Source: Gnetum montanum
Taxonomy: Eukaryota; Streptophyta; Gnetopsida; Gnetales; Gnetaceae
Direction of reading: 5' to 3'
Assembly (NCBI GenBank): GCA_015680685.1
Contig: MNCI01005943.1
Span: 485,451-549,450, forward strand
DNA: 64,000 nucleotides
Shown: positions 12,140 through 21,900 of the stretch, piece by piece
Layout: every line of letters starts with the position of its first letter
Position numbering within the stretch: the stretch's first letter is position 1
The notes under the pieces: model-generated
Told to the model about the DNA's origin: nothing
Seen by the model: only the letters and a program-made list of their open reading frames with translations
Databases searched by the model: none
Translations under genes and position numbers: made by a program

Positions 12140-12668
12140 AGATCCCCATTTTAAGTCCTGATAGACTGTTGTTGCTGGTTTTAAGTCCCAGTAGGCCATG
12201 GTCCCGGTTTAAAGTCTGGGCAGACTAAAACATGCTAGTTTTACGTCGTAGTGGACGGCGGTAGAGCTGATTTATGGTTTCAACAGACTGTGTTGTGGAT
12301 GTTAGTTTCATGTCGTGACCCAGGGACAAGTCTGTGCTGGTTTTACGTCTCAGCAGACAGATGCTTACCTTTCCCAGTTTTGTGTCATGACAGACAGCTA
12401 GTGCCAGATTAGCGTCATGGTGAACGCGTGCAGGAAATGCCAATTTTATGTCTTGGCGGACCTATACAACACTACCAGTTTTACGTCATAGCGGACGATT
12501 GCAATTTGCTAGTTTTACGTCGTGGCGGACGATCGTTGCCAATTTAGCATCATGGTGGACGTGTGTGGAATATGTCAGTTTTATGTCATAGTGGATGATC
12601 ATTGCCAGTTTAGTGTCGTGACGGACGCGTGCGGAGAATGCCAGTTTTACGTCGTAGTGGACAATTGT
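12140..12668 (-). repeat. 33-bp minisatellite in the retroelement 3' UTR
   Basis: About 16 imperfect units repeat the core CAGTTTTACGTCGTAGTGG. Core starts near 12475, 12508, 12540, 12573, 12606 and 12640 give a period of 32-34 bp; copies towards 12149 are more diverged. Because 33 is a multiple of three, the - strand stays partly open and encodes an 11-residue repeat with an HD-x-KLA core. Minisatellites in this 3' UTR position are an established property of Tat/Ogre-lineage elements. Confidence 0.9.
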
Positions 12669-12970
12669 TGCGCCTGATGTTAACACTAGATATGCAGCTA
12701 GATGTAGTACCACTTCAGGTATATATGGTTCATGGGATTTGATAACTCGCTGTCGTTGATGTCTGCTAGCTTGAATGCACCGTTGCCATACACGCTAACT
12801 ACTAAGAAAGGGCCCTCCCAGTTTGCAGAGAATTTGCCTACTGGTTCGCGAACGGCCTTGAGAACCAAATCTCCTTTCTCGAGCGGATGTTGTTGAAGAT
12901 TATGATAGTACTTCTACCTCTACTTATCTTGATACTTTTCGATGGTATCAAGCGTCTGTATTTGCTTCTC

Positions 12971-14110
12971 CTATACTGAGTCCAAATCCATGATCCGAGA
13001 CTCAGTGTGTTGAGCATCGTTTATAATCGTGGAGAGGACCATCCGCATAGAAGGAACTTGTAATTCGAGGGGCAGCACCGCCTCAAAACCATAGACTAGG
13101 CTATAAGCCCATAGCACGTAGAGGATCTTTTCATGCCATCGTCTTTTGTTACTGCTGAGCATTTTCTTGAGCAAATTGATAATGACCTTATTCGTTGCTT
13201 CAGCTTGACCATTCGCTTGCGGGTAATAAGGTGAGGAAAAAGATTGTTTGATTCCAAGGCTATCACAATAAGATTTGGTTTCCACACTGCTAAATTGTGG
13301 CTCATTGTCGGTCACGATAGTCATTGGGAGGCCAAATCTAGTTACGATGTTATGCAAAATGAAATGGCAGACCTGTTGAGATGTGATCTTTCCCAAAGGG
13401 ATGGCTTCAACCCACTTCGTGAAATATTCAATAGCGGTCATTATGAAGCTATGCCCTGTGGAAGATTTTGGTGCGATAGGCCCTATAATGTCTAATCCCC
13501 ATCGTTGGAAGGGCCATGTAATCTGCATCATGTGTAGTTTCGTAGGCGACACATGTATAAGGTTCATGTAACGCTGACACGTGTTGCACATTTTAACCTT
13601 TGTAAGACAATCTTTTTCCATATACCACCAATAATACCCTAAGCGATGGATTTTAGCGACCATGGCCCGTAGGGCTATGTGTCCTCCACACAGTCCCTCG
13701 TGAACTTCACCGACTATACGTTGTGCTTGGTCTTTGTTAACGCAAGTAAGCAATACTCCATTGAAAAAGTGTCTACAAAGGGTACTGTCTCCTATGATGA
13801 CGTATTGCCTAGCTCGCTTGCAGATTGCATCTTTTTGTGCGCATGTTAGCTCGTGTGGTGGTTCGCCATGCAGAAGGTAAGGTTTAATGTTATCGTACCA
13901 TTCTGGCATTCCATCTGCGAGTAGTGATAATATTTGTGTCGTCTGAATGACAGGATCTACACACTCTATCATTAAGGTGAGACAAGTGTCAAACAGGTGC
14001 GGCGGCACATTCAATGCTAATGTAGCCAGTGCATCAGCTAGCGTGTTGTCATTTCGAGGCACATATTGGACATCGGTTGCTGTGAACTGCTTCAGAAGAT
14101 CTTTAGCCAT
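12971..14110 (-). CDS. Integrase (with end of second RNase H) of the Tat/Ogre-type element
   Basis: An open frame of 379 codons. Residues 1-33 are the C-terminal end of the second RNase H (YVPRNDNTLADALATLA), so the ATG at 14110 is internal to a longer polyprotein rather than a true start. The zinc finger has H137, H144, C175 and C178. The catalytic triad is D207 (GLDIIGP), D268 (TDNEPQF) and E304 (NGQAEATNK), with 35 residues between the last two, as in the D,D-35-E family. The end at residue 379 (stop) lies upstream of the usual full C-terminal domain; further coding (GPFLVVS-like, about 12780-12960) follows after the stop. Integrase acts on LTR ends in the nucleus. This copy keeps all visible catalytic residues. 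Confidence 0.9.
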   Translation of the reverse strand: MAKDLLKQFTATDVQYVPRNDNTLADALATLALNVPPHLFDTCLTLMIECVDPVIQTTQILSLLADGMPEWYDNIKPYLLHGEPPHELTCAQKDAICKRARQYVIIGDSTLCRHFFNGVLLTCVNKDQAQRIVGEVHEGLCGGHIALRAMVAKIHRLGYYWWYMEKDCLTKVKMCNTCQRYMNLIHVSPTKLHMMQITWPFQRWGLDIIGPIAPKSSTGHSFIMTAIEYFTKWVEAIPLGKITSQQVCHFILHNIVTRFGLPMTIVTDNEPQFSSVETKSYCDSLGIKQSFSSPYYPQANGQAEATNKVIINLLKKMLSSNKRRWHEKILYVLWAYSLVYGFEAVLPLELQVPSMRMVLSTIINDAQHTESRIMDLDSV

Positions 14111-14121
14111 ATCGCAGTAGG

Positions 14122-15060
14122 CTATAAATGTATAGCCTTGTAGGCGTATACTCCTATGATTTGATTTATCACGAGCATCAAATCGCCCCTGATCACTAGG
14201 TGTTGAACGTTAAGCTCTCTGGCTATCAATAATCCCCTAAGGAGCCCCTTGTACTCTACCACGTTGTTCATACAGGGGAAGGTCAAGCGGTAGGTGTACA
14301 GATGTACATCCTCATGTGACAGTGTAATGACCATGGTGGCACTGCCGCCTCTAGCGATTGAAGCTCCGTCAAAATGTAACATTGCTTCGAGGCTTGTTAG
14401 AATAGGGCTTAGACTATGTACATGTTCGTCAGGAAATTCAGGCTCTATCGTCGCTTGATTGTCAATAGGTGATGTCATTAGTTGGTCAGCTATCGCTTGG
14501 CCTTTTGTAGAAGATTGGCCAATGTAATGCAAATCAAATTCTGCTGTGATAGCTTTCCAACGAGCTATCCTACTACTTTCATATAGGTTGTGCATAATAG
14601 CTCTCAGGATGTTATTCTTGCAGATTATATTAACTTTGTTACAGAAGAGATAGTGTCTGCACTTTTTGAGTGCAAACACTAATGCTAAACAATTACGCTC
14701 TACTTCATTATACCTCGTTTCATACGCACATAAAGCATGACTCAAGTAGTAGATGGGTACTTCTGACCCATCACCTCTTTTTTGATAGACTAATGTAGCT
14801 AGGGATATGTCTGAGGTTGCGAAGTAAATGTAGAATGGTTGATCCCTTTGTGGCAGGAATACTATTGGCAAGTGTTGAAGTTCTTGTTTCAAGCTGTCAA
14901 ACGCATGCAGACAATCGTCTGTCCATTCGAAGTTAACCCCCTTTTTAAGTAGATGCTGCATAGGGTGTAATTTATCTGTTAATTTCAAGATGAACCGTCT
15001 GATAAACAGTAACCACCCTTGCAACCCACATAATTGCTTAAGACTTGTAGGGGGTGTCAA
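14122..15060 (-). CDS. RT thumb, RNase H and second (archaeal-like) RNase H of the Tat/Ogre-type element
   Basis: An open frame of 312 codons. Residues 1-50 finish the RT thumb/connection (LCGLQGWLLFIRRFI). Residues 75-196 form the first RNase H (FYIYFATSD; NEVERNCLALVFAL; ADQL). Its usual TDH motif reads CKNN, so an active-site aspartate looks lost. Residues 228-303 form a second RNase H with D231 (HFDGAS), E269 (NNVVEYKGLL) and D293 (IRGDLMLVI). Two RNase H domains in tandem mark the Tat lineage. A frameshift between 14122 and 14110 separates this from its C-terminal end and the integrase. The apparent ATG is internal to pol. Confidence 0.9.
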   Translation of the reverse strand: MTPPTSLKQLCGLQGWLLFIRRFILKLTDKLHPMQHLLKKGVNFEWTDDCLHAFDSLKQELQHLPIVFLPQRDQPFYIYFATSDISLATLVYQKRGDGSEVPIYYLSHALCAYETRYNEVERNCLALVFALKKCRHYLFCNKVNIICKNNILRAIMHNLYESSRIARWKAITAEFDLHYIGQSSTKGQAIADQLMTSPIDNQATIEPEFPDEHVHSLSPILTSLEAMLHFDGASIARGGSATMVITLSHEDVHLYTYRLTFPCMNNVVEYKGLLRGLLIARELNVQHLVIRGDLMLVINQIIGVYAYKAIHL

Positions 15061-16115
15061 CTCAACAATGGCCTTGACCTTGTCAGGGTCTACTCATATA
15101 CCAATTTCCAACACCACAAACCCCAGCATGCGTCCAGTTTTGACTCCGAATACGCACCTCTTTGGGTTGAGCCGGAGGTCGTATTTAGAGCATCTTTTAA
15201 GGACTAACTCTAGGTCCTCTTAATGATCTTCCAACCTTACAGACTTAACAGCTATATCGTCAACATAATCATTTAGTCTTCCTAGGAGATAATAACTAAA
15301 GATGTACGTCATAGCTCGTTGACACGTGGCTCCAGCATTTTTTAAACCAAAAGGCATCATAGTGTAACAGAAGGTCCCCCAGGGTGTCATGAATGTTGTG
15401 GTCAGCTGGTGTTCTAGGTTGATGTGAATCTAATTATAGCTTGAAAAACCATCCATGAAGGATAAAAGCGCATGCCCAACGGTTGTATCTACTAGTTGGT
15501 CGATACTCGGTAGCGGAAAGTTGTCCTTGATTGTGGCTTTGTTCAAGTCCCGAAAATCTATGCAAATGCGTATCCCTTCAGTTTTCTTAGGGACAACTAC
15601 AATGTTAGATACCCAGTCTGAGTAATCGACCGCGCAAATGAAACTAGCCTGGAACAGTTTAGTGATCTTGCTAGCGTGATTTCTAGCTTAATTTTCTGTG
15701 CTTTTTGTCTAATCGCTTTAATATGCGGGTCTAGAATTATGTTATATTGTATTAGTCTTGGATCTAGTCCCAGAATATCTTCTTATGACCATGCAAATAC
15801 TATGACATTATTCTAGAGAACCTATTTTATATTGTCATGTGCCTTTGGGTCCAGTAAAGAACTAACCTTAAGAGTTTTGTTCTCATCTTTATGCGTAACC
15901 ACAGGGACCTCATTGAGGGGGTCTTCGGTTACATCTCCAGCCTCCAAATATAGTGTGCGTGTCAATTGTTCTGGCCAGTCTAGAGATGTTTCTGACGTGG
16001 CTATGGTTGCCTCATTGAGGGCAAGGTTAGTTCCTACTAGTATGAGATCAAATTGTCTAACAATTCTCCCATGTGTGCCTGTTAAGGCTAAGGGTGCAAA
16101 TAAAGTTGCGTCCAT
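15061..16115 (-). pseudogene. Reverse transcriptase palm region of the Tat/Ogre-type element
   Basis: Translated on the - strand, 15061-15700 encodes the RT fingers and palm: DYSDWVSNIVVVPKK, RICIDFRDLNKA, FPLPSIDQLVD, MMPFGLKNAG and the catalytic YVDD (both aspartates at 15256-15261). A few stops and shifts interrupt it, for example at 15432, 15222 and 15095. Upstream, 15822-16115 is an open 97-codon stretch that leads into the RT ORF but has no recognisable domain. In Ogre elements this boundary lies just downstream of an intron between protease and RT; here the antisense gene occupies that place. Confidence 0.85.
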
Positions 16116-16318
16116 TTGCCAACTGTCCTACAAAATTTCCAAATATGAAAGTGATTAGAAAAATGCTCAGTTAAATGCCACAAGTATTAGTGTATGAAGC
16201 TTGGTGTAGTTTGAAAAGGTATGGTATGACATTGCCGAGCGTGAAGACCTAACTGAATTTTGAATACCGTGAATAGCCTGTAATTAATGTGACCGGATTA
16301 CAAAGTGATAAGGTGTAG

Positions 16319-16342
16319 TAGTTTAAGGTCATTTCGGACCGT
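16319..16342 (+). repeat. TAGTTTAAGG motif, left copy beside the antisense gene
   Basis: The 24 bases match 19998-20021 with three mismatches (TAGTTTAAGG then an imperfect GGNC/GNCC palindrome). One copy lies 246 bp before the antisense ATG; four related copies lie 180-350 bp after its stop. Confidence 0.6.
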
Positions 16343-16439
16343 AATGTATGCGATATCTGTTGCATTAATGCCCTGATCTTCAGGTTCCATCTCATGCTGA
16401 CACCAGCGTTTAGGCAAGTCCCGCTTTAATCGGGCATCA

Positions 16440-16587
16440 AGTCAGTTAGTCTTGCATATTATAAGTAAGCGGTTCATATCGAAAATAGGTTGTTGGCTAT
16501 TACGAATTCAAATTCAGCTATCGCAGAGAGAGAGAAAGAGCAAAAGATAGCAGTGCATTATTTGTGAAGGTTTACAGAACTATAACT
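16440..16587 (+). promoter_or_regulatory. Putative promoter and leader of the antisense gene
   Basis: A TATA-like TATTATAAG lies at 16458-16466. It is followed by a purine leader (GAGAGAGAGAAAGAG from 16526) and the ATG at 16588 in good plant context (ACTATGGCA). Position and order suit a Pol II promoter reading against the retroelement. No transcript evidence is available. Confidence 0.4.
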
Positions 16588-19500
16588 ATGGCACCAAAGG
16601 TGAGGGGAAAGAATGCCAAATTGGCAAAAATCGATGAAGTGCAGGAGAGTCTGCAGCGTGCTTCACAAACCTTGGTCGAAGTACGAGATGTTACTCCCCT
16701 GAATCGGTAGGCCATCTCTCACTTATTCACATTGCTTTCAATGATATATTTTTTCTTTTATTCCTTCTTTTGAGTTATATGCATAAAATAGAGTTTTGGG
16801 ATATAGACCTTATATTAAAATAAGGGTTTAGATAGCGGTATTACATCTATCGCCATTGTTTGAGACAAACCTTGCACTGTTGCAAGGGTTTAAGTGATTT
16901 TGGTTACATGAGGAATGGACTTTGAACCCGCCCCTCATCCTCACGGACGTGCAAAGGAAGCTTCCTCCATTTCCTTTGCCATTCGGACCTGGTAAGGCTT
17001 CATCGTTATAATTAGTTACAGGATATTATTGTCTGAAATGTTGTATAACATTGTCTTTACTATCTTGACTTGTGTTATCAGTTAGGGAATCTCGGGAAGT
17101 TACCATCATGATTTTCGGCCACAAGGCGAACATCCTCCTCTTCAGTTATGGCGACATAAAGGAAGCACAACGTTGGCTCGGCCACGCGGCGGCCCCAGCT
17201 GCGTTGGTTACTAAGCTAGGACGGCAACACTAATGCATTTGTTCTTGGCTGTAACCCCCGATGTTCTTGCAAGTGAAATGCTAACCCTGGTTAACTCCTT
17301 CAACGAGGGGGCTGAACGTTTTTGCACGTGTGTGCATAACGTGTGTGTACATTTTGACATTGATGCTCAGCTATTTACTGACCTTTTCGGTGTCCCTTCC
17401 GATGGTCTTCCCATAGAAGAAAAGTCGAGGAGAAGCCTCAAATGTTAGGAAGAGTTGGAGGAGTGGCTGGGGACTAAGAAGGACACGAAGGGGATTCCTT
17501 GTGAAAAGATCGAGTTGGAGGTTTCCAAGACCATTTATCCCCTCTTCTGAGCTCGGGCCTTCCCCAGAACTCTCTAGTAGGGGAAGTTCTTCACCATAGA
17601 ACAGGCCCATATCATGTGAGAGGTGATAGAGGAAGGGACCCAATTCGACTAGGCGAGCTATTTCACCGAAGGGTTACGCACTGAAATGATCAGGCTCCGC
17701 CAAAAGCTCGAGTCTCGTTTCAGTGTGCACTTCACCTTTTTCATAGCTTGCCTCCGGTGTTTTGCCGAATTTCTGGTGATCCAGAGGAATGGGGTCTGGG
17801 TGCAACAGTATCAAGACCAGTTATCCAAACCCTGGATCTCCCACCTCTTCGGCACTACCCAGTCATAGGATCCTCCAGAGGGAATTGGGGAGTCATTTTC
17901 TATAACGACTAGGAATGTGGCGGCACCTCGAATGCGAGGCTCTAACAACATAGGTGGGGCGCTTCCCTCTTACACCGGTGATGCGTCACAAAGGAAGCGC
18001 CTAGCAGCAGAAATAGTGGATGCTTCGGTTCAATGTAAAAGGCCTCGTCTAACCAAGGCGCCTGTGGAGCCGACAGGTGGCGCAGGCAGAACTGTACAAG
18101 TTAGGTTTTAGCGGAGTAAACTTCCACTTGGTAAGCGAGAGGATACAGTAAAAGTTATGGTAATTGTTGTATTACACAACTTATTCAAGGTGTTTTTAAT
18201 TGTTTAAGTGTGTTATATGGCAGGAACAGGGAGACCTACAGAGCAGTCAACCCTTGAGACAGGGGCTATAGTGTTACGGCATGGGGAAGGGGCCCCAGTT
18301 TTTGAAGAGGAGGCCCCAGTTATTAGAGTGAGTGATGCAGAGACCCTTGTGCACAAAGAGAGAGTGGAGGCGGAGAACGTTGATGCACTTCCCACTGGGA
18401 CAGGAAGAGGTAATCAGTCTATTAAAAATTTTTAAGAGATTCTGTTATTAGCCAAAATTTTTGACTTAATTATACCACAGATGAATGAGGTGATTCCCTG
18501 TCCACCGTTGTAAGCAGAGTGTGGGGCAAATTCCTTGATAAATTTGCCTTTATGAAAGGCATCGTCGGTGATATGATCGAGCGCTTAGAACGCGTCGATC
18601 GCAGGACTGGTATGTTATGGCTATCGTATGCTTATTTTGTTATAAGGTTACAGTGCTTAATTACGTTTGATCTAATATTTGTCATTAGGAGCTCGCCTTC
18701 GATGGGACTCTACAGAGCCCATTGACCTGGACACCATTGAACCCTCATCGGAAGCAATGGTCGTGCCATGCAACATTTACGAAGAAATGCGTAAATGTGC
18801 ACTACGTTCGACCCACTCCCTGTGGGAAAGTCAAAATACCAATGAAGACCTCTGGAAGAACCTACAAAAATCAGAAAAAAAAAGGATGTCTCTGACTAGA
18901 GAGGTCGGAGACTTAAGGTCGCGATGTGAATTCTTGCAAGCTCGAGGAACAGGTGAAGAGGACTGGCAAACAACTGTCATTGACTACACTTACTACTAGA
19001 CCGTAGTCAGAAACAGCGTACAAACCAGTCGTAAATTAGTCAAGCAAAGGATGCAGATGGAGCTCCTGGCCCAAAAGAATCAAGACTGGAAGGACTTTTG
19101 TGCAAGTGTCCAAGAGTGGGGACAGACGCAGAAAGATCATAAGCATCTGTATAAGCGAGAAAGTATCATTTATCATCAACATTATCGAGATTCTACTGTT
19201 GAAGCTCAATCCTTGCAATTGTTCCTCAATGCCATTGGTGCATCTAAGGCCTTCGAGAAGTTCCAAGAGCAAGTGACGGTGAGCACGTCCCCGGAAAGAG
19301 AAATTACTCTTCCTAGGGGAGAGACCACAATCCCTACCTTCTTCCCCGAACCACCCCGGTGGACTAGTATGGAGAAGGGGAAGGTTAAGGCTGGAACTAA
19401 TTTGGGGAACGAGGTTTGGTCTGAGTTGACCGAGGACAAGATTATGCAACGTCTGTGGGTCAGCTTAGATCAACTCCCCTTTGTTGCTGATGCAAGGCCA

Positions 19501-19818
19501 TTGCAAGTAAGTTTTAGTGTTGTTGAATTTGAATTTTCTAAATTGTCCTATCATGGCCTTTGCTGATATACTTGTTGTATGTAGTTATAAGAAACGAATG
19601 AAGAAGGTGAACAAGATGAGGCGTACGTTGAGGGAGGAGAGCGTAATGACGTAGATTGTCACCTTGGGGAGCAAGTTTTAGTGGAAGAACCCTATGAAGA
19701 TGATGTTCCTCATGAGGGAATACTTCCTAAAAGGGATGGCCCGTATGAAGATGATTTGCTAGGCTTGGAAGCAAAGTTAAGGGATACAGGAGACAGTGGT
19801 GCTAGAGGGGATGTGTAA
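16588..19818 (+). pseudogene. Decayed multi-exon antisense gene inside the Tat/Ogre-type element
   Basis: On the strand opposite to gag-pol, at least seven coding blocks can be joined by GT-AG introns. Introns 16992-17081, 18131-18223, 18410-18489, 18610-18688 and 19507-19584 (78-93 bp) all preserve the codon phase. The first intron (donor 16681-16708, acceptor near 16912) is ambiguous. The product would start MAPKVRGKNAK and hold a globular part with LFGVPSDGLP (17380-17410). A bipartite basic stretch (RKRLAA... CKRPRL, 17988-18045) suggests nuclear targeting. Then come a coiled-coil-like part (18780-19300) and an acidic tail (19591-19818). Breaks: a frameshift near 17230 and stops near 17448, 17550, 18109, 18997 and 19588. 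No function is recognised. Extra antisense ORFs are known in some Tat elements; this position between protease and RT is unusual. Confidence 0.7.
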
Positions 19819-19997
19819 TTATGATTATGCACGATTTTATTTATGAGATGGAACAAAGAAAATATGAATTTTGACATGATTAATCATGAAATTTTCTCTA
19901 TGGTTTTTAATTTTATGTTTTTATTTATACAAAGTGTAAATAGAATTATTGAGGGTTTTGGGTAGGAGGCGTTATTGTGACCGTTGAATGGAGTTGC

Positions 19998-20166
19998 TAG
20001 TTTAAGGCCATTGCGGGCCGTTACATAGTGTTTGCGTAAAATATAGATGAATTTGCTAGTTTGAGGCCATCCTGGTCCATTAAGCGGTTTTTACATAAAG
20101 ATAGAAATCGGATATTTTAGTTTAGGGCCCTTTTAGGCCTTCGCTAGTTTTAGGCCGTTGCGGGCC
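19998..20166 (+). repeat. TAGTTTAAGGCC motif cluster after the antisense gene
   Basis: Four related units start near 19998, 20057, 20118 and 20145, each with TAGTTT(A/G)AGGCC and a second GGNCC 10-12 bases on. A single unit sits on the other side of the antisense gene at 16319-16342. GGCC...GGCC can form a short hairpin. Function unknown. Confidence 0.6.
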
Positions 20167-20415
20167 ATTTGCGTATGTCGGAGAGTGCAATTGATAAAAG
20201 TGTAGATATTTGCGTAATAGTATTAATGTAACTAATAGGAGTTAAGAAGCATAAATTGTGTAAACTAGGAAATGTAAATGGCGTAATTGATAGAGGACAT
20301 AAATATATGTATACTAAATAAAACTGACAGTCAAAAATGATAAGTGTAAACGGCAAAACTAGTGAAAGTGTAAAGATGCACGTAAATATCATGCAGGTCA
20401 ATCGCTAGCCCATAA

Positions 20416-21237
20416 TTATTTTTTGATAGCTTTTACGTTGAGTGGTGCATAAGGACGAGGAAATCTATGACCTGACTCCTTCACATCATCTTCCTCTCCT
20501 TGAAATGGTAGGTCGGCCCAGGCTAGGCTGTCATTAGTCATTTCGACTTGTTCGAGAATTTGGACATGGGTTTGATCTTTGGGCATTTCGATTTCTGAAC
20601 CCCATTCTTCCTCGATATTATTGATGGTTCTAGGACTTATTTCACCACCATGTATCACTACCTCTCCCCCTGCATATGGTAGGTGTATCTCTTGGTGTAT
20701 TGGTGATGAAACTACCCTCAGTTGGGCTAGCTAGGACCTCCCTAGAATCAAGTTGAAGCCGGGCATCTCCTCGACAACGATAAATGTGGCATCTGTTAGG
20801 AACTAGTCTCCTGCCACAAAATCGATATGTACCATCCCTTTCACTTGAACTCGTGCCTCGTTGAATGACTTTAGGCACGATGTCGTCGTAGGACTGATCT
20901 GGTCGACCAGGCCCAACTTATCCACTATAGGATAAGGGATGACATTCGTAGCCGAACCATCGTCAACGTGCACCCTTCGGATCCGATGTTGACCAACCCG
21001 GATGGTGATGAACATGGGTTCTGTTGTCACTTGACCTTTCTTAGGATCATCCTTGATGGATTCATCATGAAAGGTCAATGGGGTAGGTTTAGGTCGCTCA
21101 GCGGTGGGGGGAAACATGATAGTATGTATCGCTTCCTCTTCCGCTGGTAAGCTTTCATCCACAGGTATGGATGTCAACATACAGACCATAGCCTCACGGT
21201 GCTTTTGAGACGTCATAAGTAAGTCATAGAGGCTCAA
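20416..21237 (-). pseudogene. Aspartic protease region of the Tat/Ogre-type element
   Basis: The - strand frame 20803-21237 ends in a retroviral-type protease core with VHVDDGSATNVIPYPIV (active-site aspartates near 20950-20967). Family members usually have D-S/T-G followed by S-x-N; here the triplet reads DDG if aligned on the second D. After a frameshift near 20810 the chain continues through a GRSWL motif (about 20730) typical of Tat proteases and then 20416-20658, an acidic tail ending AIKK-stop. It follows gag and precedes the antisense gene. It would process the polyprotein; the shift makes it inactive. Confidence 0.8.
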
Positions 21238-21336
21238 TGTTGTGTTCTTCTATTTTAGAGCCTGCTTGACTTGCATAAATGCATCAAGGAGGTCCCGCTC
21301 TCGGCTGGGTTGCTTGTCCCCTCTTTCTTCTTCCAT

Positions 21337-21897
21337 TCATCCTAAGAGACAAATTTCCCGAGGTGGAATAGCATTGGTTGGAGGGTTGTATTTCTTTCTA
21401 CCAAGGGGAGGTGGCTGTGTTTCTGTACCTTTGTCTTGCCCAAGAGGTGCAGGAGAAGGTACAGAAGCTAGGGGCCTGGGCTTAGCAAACCCTAGCGTAG
21501 AGCAGTTTTTGGTTACGTTAATTGGCACATCTCCTTCCCTTTTTTCGTTGGATGGAGGTTGATGATTTTGGGTAAAGACTTGCCCCTGTGTAAAAGGGGC
21601 AGCTGGTGGTTTTTGTGCTCTAAGGATAAAAGGTGCCTTAGGAGTAGGCGTGGGCATGGCTACGGCTTTATTGTTAATGTGAGACTGAGTTATAGTTTGA
21701 GAGGGCGTCCAAATAACAAAGGGTGGCCTCGAGGTGCTGCCAACTACCGGTGAAGAACTCGCCCCCTGGGGTAAACTAATAGGTACACGTAACACAAAGA
21801 GTTGCTTAGGTGATACCTTCTCCTCACTGTCCGTATTTACCATGTTGATGGTGTACGTTGCATTATTTGCGTTTAACGGGTCTTTGTACACATGCAT
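21337..21897 (-). CDS. Proline-rich gag-protease linker
   Basis: An open 186-codon - strand segment, rich in P, T, S and A, lies between the zinc knuckle at 21988-22029 and the protease. A stop separates it from the gag frame. It has no recognisable domain; its composition fits the flexible linker found here in Tat elements. Its ATG (MHVYKDP) need not be a real start. Confidence 0.5.
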   Translation of the reverse strand: MHVYKDPLNANNATYTINMVNTDSEEKVSPKQLFVLRVPISLPQGASSSPVVGSTSRPPFVIWTPSQTITQSHINNKAVAMPTPTPKAPFILRAQKPPAAPFTQGQVFTQNHQPPSNEKREGDVPINVTKNCSTLGFAKPRPLASVPSPAPLGQDKGTETQPPPLGRKKYNPPTNAIPPREICLLG

Positions 21898-21900
21898 CGC

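Noticed and set aside
12140-12668. Regular 33-bp repeats as a CRISPR array
   Set aside because: Units are contiguous and imperfect, without unique spacers, and lie in a plant retroelement 3' UTR.
20803-21237. Host aspartic protease gene
   Set aside because: Position and sequence around the active site are those of the retroelement protease; it is framed by its gag and GRSWL motif.
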